Source of the DNA: Caryophanales bacterium UBA1744
GTDB taxonomy: Bacteria; Bacillota_I; Bacilli_A; RFN20; CAG-826
DNA length: 22,274 bases
Reading direction: 5' to 3'
NCBI GenBank assembly: GCA_002314915.1
Contig: DCHU01000017.1
Coordinates: 1 to 22,274, forward strand
In this document: positions 21,123 to 22,274 of the stretch, in pieces
Layout of the letters: the number at the start of each line of letters is the position of its first letter
Position numbering within the stretch: the first letter of the stretch is position 1
Position numbers and translations under genes: made by a program
The notes under the pieces: model-generated
Seen by the model: the letters and a program-made list of their open reading frames with translations, nothing else
Told to the model about the DNA's origin: nothing
Database searches by the model: none

Positions 21123-21977
21123 TTAATCGATAGGATGGTCGCCATCATTGTAGTAAAGGACGCCCAAGCAATGAGGCCCGCAATGTGACGAGATGGTGCA
21201 ATTTGCGATGGTTTTGTGGATGGTTTTGAATCCGTGCTGTTTAACGATTTCTTCGACCGCATCTAACACTTCTTCGTCTGCAGAGCTATAAGTGATGAAA
21301 CAGACATCGTGGTCAGGGTTATTGAATTGTTCGAATGTGTCTTTAGCGTATTCAGCCGCCCATCTCTTCATCCTGCCTTTGTATTTCTTTCCTGCGATCA
21401 TTCCGCCGTCTTTAACGATTACTTGAGGTCTTATTTGAAACATGCCTGCCGCGAATGCCGCAACCGCGCTGCATCTTCCGCCTTTATAAAGGTAGTTAAC
21501 CGATTCAATGCCGAATGATGCCTGGACCGAATCTACACGCTCTTCCACTGCTTTTACGATTTCTTCAGGGTTTTTGCCGGCGTCTATAAGTTTTCTTGCG
21601 TAAATGAGTTGCAATGCGATACCTGTTGAAAGGTTATTGGAGTCGATAACATAGATATTTCCAAGTTTCTCAGCAACCGATTGGGCATGCGATAAACTTG
21701 AGGACATCTTGCCTCCGAATCCGATATGGATGATGACATCGTATTCCTTCTTCAGTTCAGAGAAATATTCCTCGTATTGAGGCTCGTTAACCGCGCTGGT
21801 CCTAGGCAACGTGCCAGTCTTGTCGAAATATGCGAACACATCCTCGCCCTTAACCTCTCCATCTAGGAATGTTTCTTCTCCCATGATGATGGTGAATGGG
21901 GTTGTGTGGATGCTGTATTGTTTTAATAAGTCTTTCTGCAAGTCGCAGGTTGATTCTGCGGATAATCCAATTTTCAT
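21123..21977 (-). CDS. DegV family fatty acid-binding protein
   Basis: 284 residues from ATG 21977, ten bases after an AAGGAGG site (21988-21994); the TTG at 21986 is too close to that site. The DegV pattern is present: GLSAESTCDL at the start (usually D-S-x-x-D-L), TSAVNEPQYEEYF near 75-87 (usually TSQPSxxxF), GGKMSSSLSHA near 103-113 (usually S-L-S-G-T-Y-x-x-A), the IDS strand, YLYKGGRCSA (usually L-x-x-G-G-R-I) and the C-terminal HCGPHCLG. DegV proteins (FakB type) bind fatty acids and, where FakA is present, hand them over for phosphorylation and use in phospholipid synthesis. No fakA is visible here. It has its own promoter. Confidence 0.93.
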   Translation of the reverse strand: MKIGLSAESTCDLQKDLLKQYSIHTTPFTIIMGEETFLDGEVKGEDVFAYFDKTGTLPRTSAVNEPQYEEYFSELKKEYDVIIHIGFGGKMSSSLSHAQSVAEKLGNIYVIDSNNLSTGIALQLIYARKLIDAGKNPEEIVKAVEERVDSVQASFGIESVNYLYKGGRCSAVAAFAAGMFQIRPQVIVKDGGMIAGKKYKGRMKRWAAEYAKDTFEQFNNPDHDVCFITYSSADEEVLDAVEEIVKQHGFKTIHKTIANCTISSHCGPHCLGVLYYNDGDHPID

Positions 21978-22000
21978 GATCTTCAATCCTCCTTGCGAGC

Positions 22001-22031
22001 ATTAGTTTACTAATTGTCATTATTAAGACAA
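22001..22031 (-). promoter_or_regulatory. degV promoter with inverted repeat
   Basis: On the minus strand TTGTCT (22031-22026) and TAAACT (22009-22004) are 16 bases apart. ATTAGT-TT-ACTAAT (22001-22014) has perfect 6-bp arms and covers the -10. Confidence 0.4.
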
Positions 22032-22131
22032 GAGATTAGAGGGTGAATGATTTGTAATCGTTTTGGAGAATATAGATGCCATCGACACTTTTCTTTAATT
22101 AACGTGTACGCACTAATAATTAAAAGGCGTA

Positions 22132-22142
22132 TATGATAAAAT
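22132..22142 (+). promoter_or_regulatory. -10 region of the U32 peptidase gene
   Basis: TATGATAAAAT offers TATGAT (22132-22137) or TAAAAT (22137-22142) as a -10, ending 12 or 7 bases before the ATG at 22150. The intervening CTTTCAC is no Shine-Dalgarno site. Confidence 0.4.
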
Positions 22143-22149
22143 CTTTCAC

Positions 22150-22274
22150 ATGGAATTATTATCACCAGCCGGAAACTATAATAACGCCCTTTCTGCCCTC
22201 AAAGGCGGAGCGGATGCCATATACCTTGGAGGCAAATCCTTCAGCGCTAGAGCAAGCGCGGATAACTTCTCCAA
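22150..22274 (+). CDS. Peptidase U32 family protein (N-terminal 41 residues only)
   Basis: The frame runs from ATG 22150 past the window edge. The start MELLSPAGN, then LKGGADAIYLGGKSFSARASADNFS, is the conserved N-terminus of U32 (collagenase-like) family proteins, which usually read ELLAPAGN and GADAVYLGGxxFSxRAxAxNF. Members include ribosomal RNA and tRNA hydroxylation proteins (RlhA, TrhP) as well as putative peptidases, so the activity cannot be named from this fragment. The ATG has no ribosome binding site and follows a -10-like box closely. It is divergent from degV. Confidence 0.85.
   Translation, partial: MELLSPAGNYNNALSALKGGADAIYLGGKSFSARASADNFS

Noticed and set aside
1..22274. CRISPR array, insertion sequence or prophage
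   Set aside because: No regularly spaced direct repeats, transposase, integrase or terminal inverted repeats were seen.

Overview
The window looks like a chromosomal segment from a low-to-moderate GC Bacillota-type bacterium, probably a Bacilli or Mollicutes-related gut lineage (inference). The evidence is the rimP-nusA-ylxR-ylxQ-infB-rbfA order, an RNase J2-like protein, a Bacillus-type PNPase, a short IF-2 and a NusA with a long acidic tail of the kind known from Mollicutes. TGA is a stop here: typA ends in TGA 13 bases before a terminator hairpin. That argues for the standard bacterial code and against Mycoplasma/Spiroplasma. I see no tRNA, rRNA, insertion sequence, phage gene or CRISPR array.

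Layout. 1-4882 (minus) is a five-gene run. It opens with a three-gene flavoprotein set (GlpO/LhgO-like oxidase with a BFD-type cysteine domain, a second FAD/NAD oxidoreductase, a DUF1667 protein), likely glycerol-3-phosphate or 2-hydroxyacid oxidation. A YfcE phosphodiesterase and a catalytically degenerate RNase J follow. 5021-6579 holds a DUF2974 alpha/beta-hydrolase (+) converging with a DUF308 membrane protein (-). 6692-9322 (minus) is rpsO-pnp, each with its own terminator. Divergent from rpsO are glf and typA (9513-12560, +). typA converges with ribF-truB (12603-14356, -). A TtcA-like protein that has lost its signature residues (14384-15418, +) diverges from truB.

15419-15936 is the least ordinary stretch. 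It holds a degenerate two-copy repeat, a promoter placed directly before a terminator, and a tiny hydrophobic peptide ORF with its own ribosome binding site. 15937-20965 (minus) is the nusA-infB operon, and its leader (20966-21054) can fold into mutually exclusive terminator and antiterminator hairpins. degV (-) and the start of a U32 peptidase gene (+) close the window.

Two patterns run through the window. First, at least six transcription units have a -10-like box only 6-12 bases before the ATG and no convincing Shine-Dalgarno sequence, so many mRNAs may be leaderless, while genes inside operons have good Shine-Dalgarno sites. Second, several promoters carry short inverted repeats overlapping the -10 or -35. 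Genes within operons are packed tightly, often as TAA-N-ATG.
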